Positions 35,237 through 45,114 of a stretch of 64,000 nt of DNA are shown one piece after another. Every line of letters starts with the position of its first letter. Position 1 is the first letter of the stretch. The position numbers and the translations under genes were made by a program. The stretch comes from Cytophagales bacterium Alg240-R148 (lineage in GTDB: Bacteria; Bacteroidota; Bacteroidia; Cytophagales; Cyclobacteriaceae): the NCBI GenBank assembly GCA_900537185.1, contig LS999828.1, forward strand, positions 684,706 through 748,705, in the 5' to 3' direction. The notes beneath the pieces were generated by a model. It was not told where the DNA came from and made no database searches. It saw only the letters and a program-made list of their open reading frames with translations.

Positions 35237-35277
35237 TTTTTCAAACATTAAATCTATTTAATACCTCAATATTAAAT

Positions 35278-36324
35278 ATGAAATTATCCGAATTCAAGTT
35301 CGAATTGCCGTCTGGTTTAATAGCCAGGTATCCGGTTGAAAATCGGGATGAGTCAAGACTCATGGTAGTACATAAAGACTCTGGTAAGATAGAGCACAAA
35401 GTTTTCAAAGATGTAATTGATTATTTCGATGAAGGCGATGTTATGGTTGTAAACAACACGAAGGTATTTCCTGCACGCCTCTATGGCAACAAAGAAAAAA
35501 CCGGTGCACAAATTGAAGTTTTCTTATTAAGAGAGCTCAATAAGGAGTTGCACTTATGGGATGTTCTTGTTGATCCTGCGAGAAAAATAAGGGTTGGAAA
35601 CAAACTTTATTTTGGTGACAGCGACCTAGTAGCTGAAGTGGTGGACAACACGACTTCGAGAGGAAGGACCATCCGATTTTTATTTGATGGAAGCGACGAA
35701 GAGTTTTACGGTGCGATTGACGCTTTGGGAGAGACGCCTCTTCCAAAACACATCAATAGAGCTGCGGAGCCAGAAGACAGGGAACGATTCCAAACGATAT
35801 ACGCCCAACATACGGGTGCGGTTGCCGCACCAACTGCAGGTTTGCATTTTACTCCCCACCTATTAAAAAGGTTGGAGATAAAAGGGGTGGATGTTTCACC
35901 TATAACCTTGCACATTGGATTGGGAACATTCAGACCCGTTGACGTAGAAGATCTGACCAAACATAAAATGGACTCAGAAAACTTTAAAATAGGGCCTGAC
36001 ACAACAGACCTTGTGAACAATGCGTTGGACGAAAAAAGAAGAGTTTGTGCCGTTGGAACAACCTCCATGCGCTCTTTGGAATCTTCAGTATCTGCAAATG
36101 GCCGACTTAAAGCCAACGAAGGGTGGACCGATAAATTTATCTTCCCTCCTTTCGAATTTAAAATTTGCAACGCTATGGTAACCAACTTTCATTTGCCTGA
36201 ATCTACCCTTTTGATGATGGCTTGTGCTTTTGGGGGTTACGACGTGATCAAAGAGGCCTATGCCGAAGCAATTAAAGAAAAATACCGGTTCTTCAGTTAT
36301 GGAGATGCCATGTTAATCATATAA
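35278..36324 (+). CDS. queA: S-adenosylmethionine:tRNA ribosyltransferase-isomerase QueA
   Basis: This is a 348-residue protein of normal QueA length. Conserved blocks are the N-terminal [77 protein letters not shown] and [13 protein letters not shown]. QueA transfers the ribosyl group of SAM to preQ1 at tRNA position 34 to make epoxyqueuosine, the next-to-last step of queuosine synthesis. It is a single-gene unit ended by a strong terminator. queD, an early-pathway gene, is 6.6 kb away in this window. Confidence 0.97.
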   Translation: MKLSEFKFELPSGLIARYPVENRDESRLMVVHKDSGKIEHKVFKDVIDYFDEGDVMVVNNTKVFPARLYGNKEKTGAQIEVFLLRELNKELHLWDVLVDPARKIRVGNKLYFGDSDLVAEVVDNTTSRGRTIRFLFDGSDEEFYGAIDALGETPLPKHINRAAEPEDRERFQTIYAQHTGAVAAPTAGLHFTPHLLKRLEIKGVDVSPITLHIGLGTFRPVDVEDLTKHKMDSENFKIGPDTTDLVNNALDEKRRVCAVGTTSMRSLESSVSANGRLKANEGWTDKFIFPPFEFKICNAMVTNFHLPESTLLMMACAFGGYDVIKEAYAEAIKEKYRFFSYGDAMLII

Positions 36325-36358
36325 AAAAAGGCCGGTTTAATAACCGGCCTTTTTTTTT
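36323..36358. terminator. Bidirectional terminator between queA and the second BNR gene
   Basis: AAAAAAAGGCCGGTT and AACCGGCCTTTTTTTTT form a perfect GC-rich stem with a 4-base loop and A/T tracts on both sides. It serves both convergent genes. Confidence 0.93.
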
Positions 36359-39300
36359 ACCTTTCTATCCATGGAGCGCCTAGTTCTTCTAACCTACTTA
36401 AGGTTTTAGGAATTTCAACCGAATAAATCTCTTCTAAGGACCTACCAATATCAAACAGCTGTTTTTCAGCTCGTTCTAGTGCCTTTTTATGATTTCCGGT
36501 AGGGCCATAAGTGGTTGGGTTAATGGACAACAGCCCGACCGTTACACCATCATAAGGCAATACGCCAGATCTTTCTCCTACCTTATTCTTAGTATGCATG
36601 CCTTGCATTTGTTTTTCTAAAAGAATCAATTTGCCTCTAATTCCTTCAATCTCCTTATTTACAGCTGGATCCATTTTTTCTGAGTTTAAATAACCCCTTT
36701 GCATTTTATCGACCATGCTCATGCTTTTGTTGAGCATATTAAAGGTAGCAGAAATTTTCTGTTGGAATTTTTGAAACTTCTTAACAAAAGCCAGCCGCTC
36801 CGACGCAGGTTTTGCCGGCAAGGCTCCTTTCCCTAAAGGTTTAACTTCAAAACTTTGTTTTGGCTCTAACTCTAATAATTCTCCATTTTCAATTACCGCC
36901 AATGCAACTGAATAGGTTCCTGGCCCGGCAAGCAATTCATTGGTGAAAAACCCATCCTCGTCGGAGTTTTGAGCTGCTTTTTTCCTCTCCCCTCTTTTGT
37001 CCTTATAGTTTAATGCCCAGTTAACACGGTTGACACCTTTTTTATTACTTCCTTTAACTACATTCACTACAGCTCCACTCGCATCTCTAACCACCAAAAC
37101 AACGCCATACTTACCTTCGTCTTGTTCCTTTTCTAATATTTCCCACCCCGGAAAAGGATTGGGTTGTGCCGCTTTAATTGCTTTGGATTCTTTCTCTTTT
37201 CTTTTCTCCTTGGCAGATTGAACCGCTTCTTTTAAGTAATAAGTAAATACGGCTCCATATTCTGGATTATTGGCTCTAAAATTATCATCTCCCTGACCAT
37301 AAATAGGTTCCCTTTGCACATACCACCAAGCGTCTTTTACTTCAAAAAGAGTTCTGTCTGTTGTGTTTCCTTCCACGAGTTTTCTCAACGGAGAATAATC
37401 ATCCAAAATATAGATCCCTCTACCAAACGTACCCAGCACCAAATCATTTTCTCTTTTTTGAATGGTAATATCCCGTACCGATATTGTGGGCAAACCACCT
37501 TTTAATTGCGTCCAATTACTTCCACCATCTGGAGTGAAATAAACCCCAAATTCCGATGCTAAAAACAGCAAGTCTTTTTTCACGTGGTCCTGCACAATCC
37601 GCCAAGTGAGTAACTTGGATGGTAGGTTCCCGGTAATTAACTGCCAACTTCTACCTTTGTCCGTGCTTTTTATTACGTAGGGCCGAAAATCGCCAGTTTT
37701 ATGGTTGTCCAATACTGCAAACACAACATTGGGATCGTGAAGGTCGGCGCGAACATCATTTACAAATGCCCTGGCTGGCACCCCTTTAATAGTACCTAAA
37801 TCAATTTTTCTCCATTTAGCCCCAGCATCCTCAGATACCTGAATGATGCCATCGTCCGTCCCTGCATACAACAACCCTTCCTGTAAGGGCGACTCCGCCA
37901 AAGAAGTAATTGTATTGTAGGTAGACATTGCTCGGACATCCCAGGCATTGTCCCACCCTTGCTGTTGCCCCATCATAGGTAGAGTAAAGCGGTCTTCGTT
38001 TCTTGTAAGATCCTCTGAAATTGCTTCCCAATCATCGCCTCGGTTGTTGGATTGCCACACCCTATAGGATGCAAAATATATGCGCTTAGAATTGTGAGGA
38101 CTTACCAGGATTGGAGCATCCCAATTAAATCTTTCATAAGGATCCCCTGCTTCAGGCTGTGGTTGAATAAACACTTTTTCCATTGTGGTTTGATCGATGC
38201 GCCACAACCATCCTTCTTGGAATTCGCCATAGGTAATGTCTGGATTTCCAGGTTCTGTGGCAGACTGGTGCCCATCCCACCCCAGGGTTATCCACCAATC
38301 TCGGTTTTGTATCCCATCGAATGCCGTTGTTCTCGAAGGGCCTCCATGCGACCCATTGTCTTGTGTTCCGCCATATACATTATAAAACGGAGCAGAATCA
38401 TCTACCGCTACTTTGTAATACTGAGTAAGTGGTAAATTTGGAATAAAGCGCCACGTCTGGGTCAAATCATGAGACTCATACAAACCTCCATCGGTACCAA
38501 ACAAAACATAATTGGGATCAGAAGCTTTAAACGCCATGGCATGGCTGTCCACATGTTTGTTTTTTTCGTTCATGCCATAAAAAGTTTTTCCATGGTCATC
38601 CGAAATTTTCACTTCGTTGTTCATAAAAAACAGTTTTCCTTGGTGGTGGGGCGAAGCGTACAGTTCTTGGTAGTAATGCGGGCCGGTCCCTCCTGATAAG
38701 ACACTTGCATTTTTTTTCCAAGTGGCACCTGCATTTTCAGTTATGTAAAGCCCCCCTTTTAATTGCACTTCTTCAATTGCTGCATAAATCACTTTAGAAT
38801 CAAAAGGAGACATTGCCAAACCAATTTTACCCATATTGGTAGTAGGCAACCCAGCGGTGAGCAGTTTCCAAGTAAGCCCACCATCTGTACTTTTGTGCAG
38901 TCCAGACCCTGGTCCACTGCCCAAATAGTTGGCTACCGATCGGTGTCTTTGCCATGTGGCGGCATACAGAACTTCTGGATTTTCAGGATCGAGCAACAAG
39001 TCAGTTGCTCCAGTCCATTCGTTAACACTAAGGGTTCTTTTCCAGGTTTTCCCTCCATCAATGGTTTTATAAACCCCTCTTTCTCCTCCTTTGCTCCACA
39101 ACGGGCCCTGTGCTGCTACCCAAACAATATTTGAATTGTTCGGGTGTACTATGATTTTTGATATATGCTCCGACAGTTTCAACCCCATATTGGTCCATGT
39201 CTTCCCTTCATCGGTACTCTTATAAACCCCATCTCCAAAACCAACATGCCGGCCACCAACATTCTCTCCTGTCCCTACCCATACCGTAGAATGCACCGAA

Positions 39301-39599
39301 GGGTCAATGGTAACACACCCTATTGAATAAGACGATTGTGCATCAAAAATAGGTTTCCAGGTGGTGCCATTATTGGAGGTTTTCCAGACTCCTCCCGACC
39401 CAACTGCCACGTACCAGGTACTTTCATCGTTGGGATGGATGGCTATATCAGCAATCCTCCCAGAAGTTAGGGCTGGGCCAATATTTCGAAATTTTAACCC
39501 ACTGTAATCAGAACTTTTTAATGCCTGAGCAAATGGTCGGTCTGGTATACTCAAAAAAAGCAACACCATTCCCAAAAAGAAATAATAGTTTGATTTCAT
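36357..39599 (-). CDS. Large exported BNR/Asp-box (VPS10-like) propeller protein, second copy
   Basis: This is a 1080-residue protein with a signal peptide (SIPDRPFAQA). It has about ten Asp-box repeats: TSNNGTTWKPI, STDEGKTWTNM, TIDGGKTWKRT, STDGGLTWKLL, TENAGATWKKN, SEDAGAKWRKI, STDKGRSWQLI and TPDGGSNWTQL. The opening KFRNIGPALTSGRIADIAIH parallels NYPIRNIGPVVQGGRVTDFAIN in the gene at 26747-29560, so the two are paralogues. It differs in the C-terminal 200 residues, which are helical and charged (KKFQKFQQKISATFNMLNKS onwards). No sorting domain and no catalytic set were seen. The usual label glycosyl hydrolase is not proven. Confidence 0.85.
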   Translation of the reverse strand: MKSNYYFFLGMVLLFLSIPDRPFAQALKSSDYSGLKFRNIGPALTSGRIADIAIHPNDESTWYVAVGSGGVWKTSNNGTTWKPIFDAQSSYSIGCVTIDPSVHSTVWVGTGENVGGRHVGFGDGVYKSTDEGKTWTNMGLKLSEHISKIIVHPNNSNIVWVAAQGPLWSKGGERGVYKTIDGGKTWKRTLSVNEWTGATDLLLDPENPEVLYAATWQRHRSVANYLGSGPGSGLHKSTDGGLTWKLLTAGLPTTNMGKIGLAMSPFDSKVIYAAIEEVQLKGGLYITENAGATWKKNASVLSGGTGPHYYQELYASPHHQGKLFFMNNEVKISDDHGKTFYGMNEKNKHVDSHAMAFKASDPNYVLFGTDGGLYESHDLTQTWRFIPNLPLTQYYKVAVDDSAPFYNVYGGTQDNGSHGGPSRTTAFDGIQNRDWWITLGWDGHQSATEPGNPDITYGEFQEGWLWRIDQTTMEKVFIQPQPEAGDPYERFNWDAPILVSPHNSKRIYFASYRVWQSNNRGDDWEAISEDLTRNEDRFTLPMMGQQQGWDNAWDVRAMSTYNTITSLAESPLQEGLLYAGTDDGIIQVSEDAGAKWRKIDLGTIKGVPARAFVNDVRADLHDPNVVFAVLDNHKTGDFRPYVIKSTDKGRSWQLITGNLPSKLLTWRIVQDHVKKDLLFLASEFGVYFTPDGGSNWTQLKGGLPTISVRDITIQKRENDLVLGTFGRGIYILDDYSPLRKLVEGNTTDRTLFEVKDAWWYVQREPIYGQGDDNFRANNPEYGAVFTYYLKEAVQSAKEKRKEKESKAIKAAQPNPFPGWEILEKEQDEGKYGVVLVVRDASGAVVNVVKGSNKKGVNRVNWALNYKDKRGERKKAAQNSDEDGFFTNELLAGPGTYSVALAVIENGELLELEPKQSFEVKPLGKGALPAKPASERLAFVKKFQKFQQKISATFNMLNKSMSMVDKMQRGYLNSEKMDPAVNKEIEGIRGKLILLEKQMQGMHTKNKVGERSGVLPYDGVTVGLLSINPTTYGPTGNHKKALERAEKQLFDIGRSLEEIYSVEIPKTLSRLEELGAPWIER

Positions 39600-39822
39600 T
39601 TTATATTTTTAATAGTTGACGTTATAATTTAAGCATAAAAAATCAAACATTGAGAAGGACTAAGTTTTTTGCAACAACACTGGGGCTGGCAACCAGAAAA
39701 ACCTTTTTTTTTGTAAAATTCTATCCAGCCAATTTAGAAGTAAGGGCCATCTGCAAGGAGCCACATTGGTGTTGGCTGTTTTTGCTGTTTTTTTTAAAAC
39801 TTTAACAAAAAAAAGATTGGCA
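39600..39822. other. Non-coding stretch upstream of tRNA-Ala
   Basis: No gene is supported. Two weak hairpins are visible, CTGG...CCAG followed by A's and T's at about 39683-39712, and AGCCA...TGGCT followed by T's near 39759-39795. They could be remnants of a terminator or a small RNA, but the stems are only 4-5 bp. Confidence 0.3.
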
Positions 39823-39853
39823 TTCGCTTTTGTCCATTTATCTCCTATATTTG
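39823..39853 (+). promoter_or_regulatory. Predicted promoter of tRNA-Ala
   Basis: TATATTTG at 39846-39853 matches the -7 box exactly, 9 bases before the tRNA. The -33 region at N19 reads TTCG (39823-39826), a weak match. Confidence 0.5.
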
Positions 39854-39861
39854 CACCGCAA

Positions 39862-39936
<75 letters not shown>

Positions 39937-39937
39937 C

Positions 39938-39969
39938 AAGGTCGCTTTTTAAAGGCGGCCTTTTTTTTT
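39938..39969 (+). terminator. Terminator after tRNA-Ala
   Basis: AAGGTCGC and GCGGCCTT pair (one wobble) with a 9-base loop, followed by nine T's. Confidence 0.85.
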
Positions 39970-40053
39970 GCATTAAAAAAAAGACTTGACAATGAATTAA
40001 TGATGCTGGATCTTTGTTGAGTTGGATATTTGAATTATAAGCAATAACAACCA

Positions 40054-41232
40054 ATGAAAAATAAAAGAGTAGTGGTCGGTTTGTCAGGAGGTGTAGACAG
40101 CAGTGTAGCTGCCTACCTTCTTAAAGAACAAGGATACGATGTTATTGGGATGTTCATGAAGAACTGGCACGACGACACGGTTACAATCAGCGATGAATGC
40201 CCATGGTTAGAAGACAGCAACGATGCAATGATTGTTGCAGATAAGTTGGGAATTCCATTTCAGGCCATTGATCTAAGCAAAGAATATAAAGAGCGCATTG
40301 TAAACTATATGTTTTCTGAATACCAAAAAGGCAGAACACCCAACCCGGATGTATTGTGTAATAGGGAAATAAAATTTGATATTTTTCTTAAAACAGCGAT
40401 GATGTTAAAGGCAGACTATGTTGCCACAGGCCATTACTGCAGAAAAGACAGTTTCAACCAGGAGGGTAGCGAAGTTTTTCAATTAAAAGCGGGGATGGAC
40501 AACAACAAAGACCAAAGTTATTTTTTGTGCCAATTAAACCAGCAACAATTGTCCAAAGCGCTGTTTCCTATTGGCGCATTAACAAAACCAGAAGTACGAG
40601 CCATTGCAAAAGAGCAAGGCTTGATTACTGCTGAGAAAAAAGATTCTCAAGGGTTGTGTTTTATAGGCAAAGTTCGGTTGCCTGATTTCTTACAGCAACA
40701 ACTAAAACCGAAAAAAGGGAGGGTCTTGGAAATTGATGCCAAACACCCAGTATACAACTCCAATAGTGCTGCTACCTTAGAAGAAATGTCGGCCTCATTC
40801 CAATACAATGCCACAGAGCACAAAGATGTTGGAGAACACAATGGCGCCCACTTCTTCACTGTTGGCCAACGCAAAGGCTTAGGGATAGGTGGCACACCAG
40901 AACCATTGTTTATTTTGCAAACAGACACCGAAAAAAACTTAATCTATACAGGACAGGGAGAAAACCATCCTGGCCTTTACAGAGAAGCATTGGCCATCGA
41001 AAACGAGGAGGTACACTGGGTGCGCAACGATTTGCGCTTAAATACTGGAGAAAAAGCGAGCTACCAAGTGCGCATCCGGTACAGACAACCCCTTGAAAAC
41101 GCAACTGTTATTCAGGAGAAAGACCATTTGTACATTCAGTTTGAACGGCCCCAAAAAGCCATTGCAAAAGGGCAATTTGCCGCTTGGTATAAAAACGACG
41201 AACTGATCGGTTCTGGGGTAATTAGTGATTGA
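40054..41232 (+). CDS. mnmA: tRNA 2-thiouridine(34) synthase MnmA
   Basis: This is a 392-residue protein. The PP-loop [15 protein letters not shown] at the N-terminus binds ATP. The two catalytic cysteines are in [13 protein letters not shown] (near residue 107) and [16 protein letters not shown] (near residue 207). C-terminal markers include [15 protein letters not shown] and VRIRYRQPL. MnmA adenylates and thiolates U34 of tRNAs for Lys, Glu and Gln. It stands alone between tRNA-Ala and a terminator. Length is slightly above the typical ~360 residues, owing to an insert around residues 230-270 ([21 protein letters not shown] begins it). Confidence 0.97.
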   Translation: MKNKRVVVGLSGGVDSSVAAYLLKEQGYDVIGMFMKNWHDDTVTISDECPWLEDSNDAMIVADKLGIPFQAIDLSKEYKERIVNYMFSEYQKGRTPNPDVLCNREIKFDIFLKTAMMLKADYVATGHYCRKDSFNQEGSEVFQLKAGMDNNKDQSYFLCQLNQQQLSKALFPIGALTKPEVRAIAKEQGLITAEKKDSQGLCFIGKVRLPDFLQQQLKPKKGRVLEIDAKHPVYNSNSAATLEEMSASFQYNATEHKDVGEHNGAHFFTVGQRKGLGIGGTPEPLFILQTDTEKNLIYTGQGENHPGLYREALAIENEEVHWVRNDLRLNTGEKASYQVRIRYRQPLENATVIQEKDHLYIQFERPQKAIAKGQFAAWYKNDELIGSGVISD

Positions 41233-41285
41233 GAATAATTCCCATTTTAATACTAATTCCCAAATATAGACTTTTGACAACATTT

Positions 41286-41318
41286 AAAAAGCCGTTTAAA
41301 TCATTTAAACGGCTTTTT
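41286..41318 (+). terminator. Terminator after mnmA
   Basis: AAAAAGCCGTTTAAAT and ATTTAAACGGCTTTTTT make a nearly perfect hairpin with a very small loop, followed by T's. Confidence 0.85.
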
Positions 41319-41373
41319 TCGTTTCGGCACACAATTGGCAACATAATTAGTAACGGAATTAAAAGTACTAATT

Positions 41374-41799
41374 ATGAAATACTCACAATTAATATACATC
41401 GTAGAAGACGACTTAATGTTTCAAAACGTAGTTAAGTTTAACTTAGAAAAAGCAGGATTTACAAACATCCAACTTTTCACAAGAGGCGAAGATTGTATTT
41501 CTGAAATGACCCAAGACCCAGACTTTATAATCATGGACATTGGGTTACATGGCCTCAATGGAATCGACACATTGTCTTCCATTAAAAGAATTAGTAAACA
41601 CAATGCCGTTATTATGTTGTCTGCTACAGAAGACCACACCATTTCAGAAAAATGCAAAGAAATAGGTGCCTACAAATACATGGTAAAAAGTGAAGAAGCA
41701 CCACAAAAAGTAACAGAGGCCCTGATCGCTTTGACAAAAGACTCCAAATACAGCACCAACTTCATAAAAAAGCTTGGGAGATTCTTAGGTGTTCTTTAA
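41374..41799 (+). CDS. Stand-alone receiver-domain response regulator
   Basis: This 141-residue protein consists of one receiver domain. The acidic cluster E11-D12-D13, phospho-acceptor Asp55 (FIIMDIGLHG), conserved Ser/Thr (MLSATED, Ser83) and Lys105 (YMVKSEEA) are all present, so it should be phosphorylated. There is no DNA-binding or enzymatic output domain; the short basic C-terminal helix (NFIKKLGRFLGVL) is the only addition. It may relay phosphate or act by protein contact, as CheY-like proteins do. No kinase gene is adjacent. Its last 15 bases overlap the end of lpxB on the other strand. Confidence 0.9.
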   Translation: MKYSQLIYIVEDDLMFQNVVKFNLEKAGFTNIQLFTRGEDCISEMTQDPDFIIMDIGLHGLNGIDTLSSIKRISKHNAVIMLSATEDHTISEKCKEIGAYKYMVKSEEAPQKVTEALIALTKDSKYSTNFIKKLGRFLGVL

Positions 41800-42903
41800 C
41801 CGTTCCAACATCAATCCTGCTGCTCTTTGAGAAGCAGGTTCCTCCCCTAATAAATCCTTTATTTTCGCATAGCCCTCTTGTATCCCCTTTCTTTTAGCCG
41901 GATCTTCTAACAGGCCTAACAAGTTTTCTTGAATCGTACTAGTGTTGCATGCGTCTTGAATAAGCTCCTGCACCAACTCTTTCCCATAAATTAAGTTGAC
42001 CAAAGATATGTATGGCACTTTTACCACCCTTTTAGCAATTGCGTAAGTAAGCTTACTGGTTTTATAAGCTACCAACTGTGGAACACCCCATAAAGCAGTT
42101 TCAAGGGTGGCAGTACCGGAACACACCAAAGCAGCATCGGAAATAGCCAAAAGGTCATACGTTTTACCAGTTAGCGCACTACAATTTTCTAACCCTTCCA
42201 TTATTTGGTATACGGCAGGATCCAAATTATCCACTTTAGCCACTACAAAATGGTATTGCCTTAATTCTTTCATTACCTCTGTAAACAAAGCCAGCATACT
42301 AACAACTTCTTGTTTTCTACTTCCTGGTAAAACCGCAACTATTTTTTTGCCATTTGCTGCTTTTAACAGAGCATCTTGGACAGCTCCATTCACTTCATAT
42401 TGAGTTACAGCGTCCACCACGGGATTTCCTACATAATCTACCTCGTAATCAAAAGTGCCAAAAAATTCTTTTTCAAAAGGCAGAATACAAAACAAACGGT
42501 CTACATTCTTTTTAATACCCAAAGCCCTTTTGGTGTTCCAAGCCCATACTTTAGGAGCGATGTAATAAAAAACTTTAATCCCTTTTTGTTTGCAAAATTT
42601 TGCAATCCTCAAGTTAAAACCAGCATAATCAATAAGTATAACAACATCCGGTTTACTTTCTATTATTGTTTTTTTGCAAAGCGCTTCATTTTTTCTAATC
42701 TCCCCTAAGTTTTTAACTACTTCCCAAGCCCCCATAAATGCCATGGATTTATAGTGTTTCACCACCAGCATCCCTTTGGTCAGCATTTCATCTCCACCAA
42801 AACCTAAAAACTCTGCAGCACCATCTTTTGCTTTAATGGCATTGATGAGATTGCCACCGTGCAAGTCACCAGACTTTTCTCCAGCTACTAAAAAATACTT
42901 CAT
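41785..42903 (-). CDS. lpxB: Lipid-A-disaccharide synthase
   Basis: This is a 372-residue glycosyltransferase of the LpxB family. The opening MKYFLVAGEKSGDLHGGNLI is diagnostic. Further family blocks are VILIDYAGFNLRIAKFCKQ near residue 90, YYIAPKVWAWNTKRA near 113, VAVLPGSRKQEV near 190, and VCSGTATLETAL near 260. It joins UDP-diacylglucosamine and lipid X to form the lipid A disaccharide at the inner membrane. It overlaps queD by 4 bases (ATGA), giving a two-gene operon with no shared pathway. Confidence 0.96.
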   Translation of the reverse strand: MKYFLVAGEKSGDLHGGNLINAIKAKDGAAEFLGFGGDEMLTKGMLVVKHYKSMAFMGAWEVVKNLGEIRKNEALCKKTIIESKPDVVILIDYAGFNLRIAKFCKQKGIKVFYYIAPKVWAWNTKRALGIKKNVDRLFCILPFEKEFFGTFDYEVDYVGNPVVDAVTQYEVNGAVQDALLKAANGKKIVAVLPGSRKQEVVSMLALFTEVMKELRQYHFVVAKVDNLDPAVYQIMEGLENCSALTGKTYDLLAISDAALVCSGTATLETALWGVPQLVAYKTSKLTYAIAKRVVKVPYISLVNLIYGKELVQELIQDACNTSTIQENLLGLLEDPAKRKGIQEGYAKIKDLLGEEPASQRAAGLMLERLKNT

Positions 42904-43325
42904 TCAACTTTACCATAATATTCAACAAAATTTCTGGGTGTTTCATACAAAGTTATTTTGTACAAAGCACCATTTTTGGTAATTGCATTCACCAATGGCT
43001 CTAATATATTCCAAAATTCAATTATGAGGTTTTCGGTACTGGCCATTTTACCTTGCATAAAAGGCACATCCAAATTCAGGTTTTTATGGTCCACCTGGTC
43101 TACAACATGCCTTCGTATTACAGTGCTTAACTTTTTCAGGTCCACTACGAAGCCAGTATCAGGATCCGGTATTCCTTTGACCGTTACAATAAGGTCAAAA
43201 TTATGACCGTGCCAATTGGCATTTGAACAAGGCCCAAACACTTCCTTATTCTTTTCTTCCGACCAGTTAGGGTTGTGTAATTTATGGGCTGCATTAAAAT
43301 GTTCTTTCCTATTTACCAATAACAT
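42900..43325 (-). CDS. queD: 6-carboxytetrahydropterin synthase QueD
   Basis: This is a 141-residue protein starting at the ATG at 43323-43325 (MLLVNRKEHFNAAHKL); an in-frame extension upstream is unlike the family. Zinc-binding histidines appear in HFNAAH and in NWHGHNFDLIV, the catalytic Cys is in FGPCSNANWHGH, and DHKNLNLDVPF and STENLIIEFW follow. QueD converts dihydroneopterin triphosphate to 6-carboxytetrahydropterin, the first committed step towards preQ0/preQ1 and queuosine. It is the upstream gene of an operon with lpxB and is divergent from hldD by 98 bp. Confidence 0.93.
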   Translation of the reverse strand: MLLVNRKEHFNAAHKLHNPNWSEEKNKEVFGPCSNANWHGHNFDLIVTVKGIPDPDTGFVVDLKKLSTVIRRHVVDQVDHKNLNLDVPFMQGKMASTENLIIEFWNILEPLVNAITKNGALYKITLYETPRNFVEYYGKVE

Positions 43326-43423
43326 GTTTTGTGCTTTTATGCAAATATACAAAACCATAAATATTTCGTACGGACTTTGTAAATCAATTCGTTGAACCTT
43401 AACTTTCGAAAAAAAACACAACG

Positions 43424-44389
43424 ATGATCGTAGTTACTGGAGCAGCAGGTTTTATAGGCAGTTGCCTAATTCAAAAACTCAACAATGAAAAATTTAATTC
43501 TATCATTGCAGTTGATAATTTTGATGTAGAGGCAAAAAACAAAAATCTAGAAGGCAAGGTTATCCAAGAAAGGGTACATAGAGACAACTTTTTTGAATGG
43601 TTGGATGCTAATTATGAATTTGTAGAGTTTATATTTCATATTGGCGCCAAAACGGATACCGCTTTATTTGACCGTGCATTGTTGCTCAAAATGAATACAG
43701 AATACACCAAAACCATTTGGAAAAAATGTATTCAATACCAGATTCCTGTAGTTTACGCTTCTTCAGCCGCAACTTATGGTTTGGGCGAATATGGGTACGA
43801 CGACAAAGAAGAGGACATACCAAACCTTCAACCATTAAACCCTTATGGGGAGTCAAAAAATGACTTTGATATCTGGGCACTGGAACAAAATGAAAAACCA
43901 TTTTTTTGGGCTGGGCTAAAATTCTTTAACGTGTACGGGCCCAATGAATACCACAAAGGTAGAATGGCCTCTGTCATATGGCATGCCTTTAGTCAGATTA
44001 AAAAGACGGATAAAATGAAATTATTCCGTTCGCACAACCCAGATTTCAAAAATGGAGAGCAAATGCGAGACTTTGTTTACGTCATGGACGTAGTGGATGT
44101 TTGCCTCTTCCTCATGCACCATAGAAAAGATAGTGGCATTTACAATTTAGGAAGCGGAGAAGCAAGAACATTTTTGGACCTAACCAGGGCAACATTTAAA
44201 GCCATGGGAGTGCAAGAAGACATCAGCTTTATTGATACGCCTAAAGACATCCGAGATAAATACCAATACTTTACAGAAGCCAATATGGCAAAATTAAAAT
44301 CCATTGGTTACAACCAACCTTTCACTTCACTTGAAAAAGGCGTGCAAGATTATGTTGCCAATTACTTGTTGGAAAATAAATATTATTAA
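43424..44389 (+). CDS. hldD: ADP-L-glycero-D-manno-heptose 6-epimerase
   Basis: This 321-residue short-chain dehydrogenase-type protein has the NADP-binding motif VTGAAGFIGSCLIQKL at the N-terminus, VVYASSAATYG near residue 108, the catalytic Tyr/Lys in NPYGESKNDFD near residue 140, and KFFNVYGPNEYHKGRMASV, which marks the HldD subgroup. It epimerises ADP-D-glycero-heptose to the L-form, used in the inner core of lipopolysaccharide. Its TAA overlaps the ATG of ispD (TAATG), so they are translated together. The neighbouring lpxB also serves the outer membrane. Confidence 0.93.
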   Translation: MIVVTGAAGFIGSCLIQKLNNEKFNSIIAVDNFDVEAKNKNLEGKVIQERVHRDNFFEWLDANYEFVEFIFHIGAKTDTALFDRALLLKMNTEYTKTIWKKCIQYQIPVVYASSAATYGLGEYGYDDKEEDIPNLQPLNPYGESKNDFDIWALEQNEKPFFWAGLKFFNVYGPNEYHKGRMASVIWHAFSQIKKTDKMKLFRSHNPDFKNGEQMRDFVYVMDVVDVCLFLMHHRKDSGIYNLGSGEARTFLDLTRATFKAMGVQEDISFIDTPKDIRDKYQYFTEANMAKLKSIGYNQPFTSLEKGVQDYVANYLLENKYY

Positions 44390-45078
44390 TGGACATGAAA
44401 GCCCATGTGATTATTGTAGCGGGAGGGTCAGGCAGTCGGATGCAATCCGAAACCCCAAAACAATTTTTATTATTAGAAGGCCGTCCGCTCTTGTTCTATA
44501 CCCTAGAAGCGTTTTATTACAATGTGTACAGTCCAGAAATCACTTTGGTATTGCCTGCTAGCCAAGTAGGTTTCTGGGAAGACTTGGTATCGACACATGG
44601 GTTCAAAGTGCCACATATAGTGCAAAAAGGTGGAGATAGTCGTTTTCAATCGGTAAAAAACGGATTATCAACAGTAGAACAACAAACAGATTTAGTAGCC
44701 ATACACGATGGTGTAAGGCCTTTTGTAAGCGACAATACCATAAGCAAATGTTATGCTTCTGCAGCAGAATATGGCTCTGGAGTAGCCTGTGTTGACTTGA
44801 AAGATTCTATTCGCGCTATTCACCCAGAAGGCAGCAAATCACAAGATCGAAGTCTTTTCAAAAGCATTCAAACCCCGCAGACCTTCCAGGTCTCGGCAAT
44901 AAAAAATGCTTTTTTACAAGAAGAAAAGAAGACATTCACGGATGACGCCTCTGTATTTGAAGCCGATGGACGAGAAGTCCGCTTGGTTGAAGGGAATTAT
45001 TTCAACATTAAAATTACCACGCCAGAAGACATGGTATTTGCCAAGGCAATTTTAATGAGCAATAAAGAAAAGACCTGA
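44389..45078 (+). CDS. ispD: 2-C-methyl-D-erythritol 4-phosphate cytidylyltransferase
   Basis: This is a 229-residue protein. The nucleotide-binding motif GGSGSRMQSETPKQFLLL, the conserved AIHDGVRPFVSD near residue 105, the KSIQTPQTF segment and the FTDDASVFEADG metal/substrate region identify IspD. It makes CDP-methylerythritol from MEP and CTP in the non-mevalonate isoprenoid pathway. It starts inside the stop codon of hldD. A second ATG (MKAHVII, two codons on) is possible. Confidence 0.96.
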   Translation: MDMKAHVIIVAGGSGSRMQSETPKQFLLLEGRPLLFYTLEAFYYNVYSPEITLVLPASQVGFWEDLVSTHGFKVPHIVQKGGDSRFQSVKNGLSTVEQQTDLVAIHDGVRPFVSDNTISKCYASAAEYGSGVACVDLKDSIRAIHPEGSKSQDRSLFKSIQTPQTFQVSAIKNAFLQEEKKTFTDDASVFEADGREVRLVEGNYFNIKITTPEDMVFAKAILMSNKEKT

Positions 45079-45114
45079 TGCAAGCACCAAGCCTTTTTTC
45101 TTTATACAATGCTA

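Noticed and set aside
26747-39599. T9SS sorting domains on the two BNR proteins
   Set aside because: Neither C-terminus shows the YPNP-like start and basic end seen in the arylsulfotransferase protein.
39683-39795. Small RNA candidate upstream of tRNA-Ala
   Set aside because: The visible stems are only 4-5 bp and no promoter box precedes them, so this is too weak to call.
43326-43421. N-terminal extension of queD
   Set aside because: The extra 32 residues are not found at the start of QueD proteins and the later ATG gives a normal length.
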